Source of the DNA: Topomyia yanbarensis
Lineage: Eukaryota > Arthropoda > Insecta > Diptera > Culicidae
NCBI RefSeq assembly: GCF_030247195.1
Contig: NC_080671.1
Location: 85,744,370-85,808,369 of the forward strand
Reading direction: 5' to 3'
DNA: 64,000 nt
Shown: one piece after another, positions 62,692 to 64,000 of the stretch
How positions within the stretch are numbered: the first letter of the stretch is position 1
Layout of the letters: the number at the start of each line of letters is the position of its first letter
The notes under the pieces: generated by a model
What the model saw: only the letters and a program-made list of their open reading frames with translations
The model's database searches: none
Told to the model about the DNA's origin: nothing
Made by a program: the position numbers and the translations under genes

Positions 62692-63749
62692 CTATTTCAC
62701 AACATTTCGTTTCGTAATCTGCACCAACACATCGAACGGCAGCTTAAGTGTCAAATCGTGCTTGAACACAATATCCTCCGGTTTGATCTTGGAGCTGAAT
62801 TTGAAGTTTCGCACCAGATGCACCATGATTATCTTCATAGCAAATATCGCATAGCGCCAGCCTGCAAGCAAAGAAAAGTGAGTTAACACACCACTCGCTT
62901 AACGCCACCAGCAATTTAATCTTATCGCTCTCACCGATGCAAATTCGATTACCACCGCTGAACGGCAGGTACCCAAACTGATGCCGGTCTTTCACCCGTT
63001 CCGGCAAAAAGTTCTCCGGATCGAACTTGTCCGCGTCCGGCCCCCAGACGTCCTTCCGTTTGTGCAGCTCCAGCAGACTCATTGCAAAAATGGTCCCCGG
63101 GGGTACTTTGACACCGTCGATCTCAATTTCGGCTATGTTTTCCCGTGCAATCTGTGGCACCGCCGTCCAGTGACGTTGCACCTCGCTCAGGAACATTTCG
63201 GTGTACGTGAGCTCTTTAATGTTCTCCGGACTGAAATCCAGCAGATCAGTGCCGATGGGAAAATGTTCGATTATTTCGGCGTACAGACGCTCCTGGACCT
63301 CCGGATAGAAGGACATGAACAGGCAGGAGTAGGCTGTCAGCAGACCGGCAGTGTCGGTTGCCTGTAGGTAGGAAGGGATCAATGTAGTTTTTGGTTGTGT
63401 CAGCTTCAAAGCTAATTTTTGTTTTTTTTTTTTTAGTTTTGATTGTCGACTGGTTCGATTATTCAGGTTAGTGGGTAGATCAAGCTATTAACTATTAACG
63501 CAGGGCAGTCCAGTCGTCAGTTGTCAAATACATTGGATCATTGTAGTTTTTGTTATCAGTTAACCTTACCCCAGTCATCGCAGCATAAACATTGTCGGTA
63601 ATTTGTTTGTTGGTGTACGGTTTGCCATCTTCGTTGGTTGTAGTCAGCAGTTGATCTACAAGAATCTTGGGCCTGGTGCCATCTTCCTCAGAGTCACTAG
63701 TGTTATTGTTAACCTTTTTCAACAAATATTCCTTACGTTCCATTACGAG
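62692..63749 (-). CDS. Cytochrome P450, CYP325-like, exons 4-6 (partial)
   Basis: Three minus-strand exons have the same phases as the first gene: 63570-63749 (LVMERKEYLL ... DNVYAAMTG), 62935-63361 and 62692-62861. Landmarks are the I-helix ATDTAG, ExxR as SEVQR, a PERF-like FDPENF and the haem loop PFSGGNRICIG with its cysteine. The C-terminus is WRYAIFAMKIIMVHLVRNF to TKRNVVK and stop. Donors GTAAGG and GTGAGA and acceptors ending TTTTAG, CTACAG and TTGCAG are normal. PENF in place of PERF changes the arginine of the ExxR-R triad to asparagine, which is odd but tolerated in some P450s. Exons 1-3 would lie beyond the right edge; 63750-64000 is intron. It is a tandem paralogue, about 5.8 kb upstream of the first gene in transcription order. 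Confidence 0.88.
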
Positions 63750-64000
63750 CTAAAATTAAAAAAAATATCAAACTTATTGAATAGTGAATAACTGTTTCGA
63801 GTATAGTAAATTTTTTTTCCTGAAATAATTCAAAAAGAACGAATTCAATATTTCAGTTATCATTGGTATCGTCGAAGTGCTGAAGGTAATTCAATTTTAC
63901 CACAGAGAACAGACGTCCACCTTGAGCGTTAAAATTGCGTAAAAATCAACGACCTATTCAAAGGTAGATGGGATATCACCACCAGCTGCGCTTTTATATT

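Overview
The window is transposon-rich insect DNA, most likely from a mosquito, and probably a large-genome culicine such as Aedes. That reading rests on two head-to-tail CYP325-like cytochrome P450 genes, a DD37E (ITmD37E-type) mariner relative, a Lian-like LOA-clade LINE, R1- and CR1-clade LINEs, a copia-type element, and many short inverted-repeat elements in AT-rich DNA. Host coding sequence is confined to the minus strand of the right third: one complete P450 gene with six exons (38871-56881) and exons 4-6 of a second (62692-63749) that runs off the right edge. Almost everything else recognisable is mobile DNA at different stages of decay.

Left part (1-15350): a nest of inverted-repeat DNA elements (533-3863, containing 897-2023 and 2409-3648); a dispersed repeat (3934-4370); a decayed copia pol that runs into an LTR and then a primer-binding site (5545-7152); a 1-kb foldback (7347-8396); and a hAT-type MITE family with 8-bp target duplications, one copy of which (10687-14217) contains another (12839-13139).

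Middle (15350-38340): a decayed R1-clade LINE, then a CR1-clade LINE whose 3' coding end was split by a DD37E transposon with perfect termini. A small open reading frame at 25450 was broken by two DNA elements whose target duplications allow exact reconstruction of its layout. A second CR1 copy was split by a TTAA-flanked element carrying a permuted gypsy-type RNase H fragment. An almost identical 1.2-kb tandem duplication lies at 32328-34738, followed by an R1 remnant and small MITEs.

Right part (38340-64000): the first P450 gene has an intron 3 of about 16 kb packed with three R1 remnants and a Lian-like LOA element (48043-55315) flanked by a 191-bp target duplication. Inside the RNase H region of that element sits a second retroelement (51754-54011) that carries only an intact ORF1 (DUF4780-like, 296 aa) and no polymerase. 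It has the same 3' architecture as its host: a run of short hairpins with (U/C)(U/C)CG-type tetraloops, a pyrimidine tract and a conserved 3' end. It is also flanked by a very long (414-bp) target duplication. The host element here shows ORF2 only. This suggests an ORF1-only partner or parasite mobilised by the Lian-type machinery through a shared structured RNA tail, and I regard it as the most interesting system in the window. A further Lian fragment (61021-61860), itself interrupted by a MITE, lies between the two P450 genes.

Limits: exon boundaries were placed by eye from splice consensus and reading phase. Family names come from recognised motifs, not searches. No computed identities or folding energies are given.
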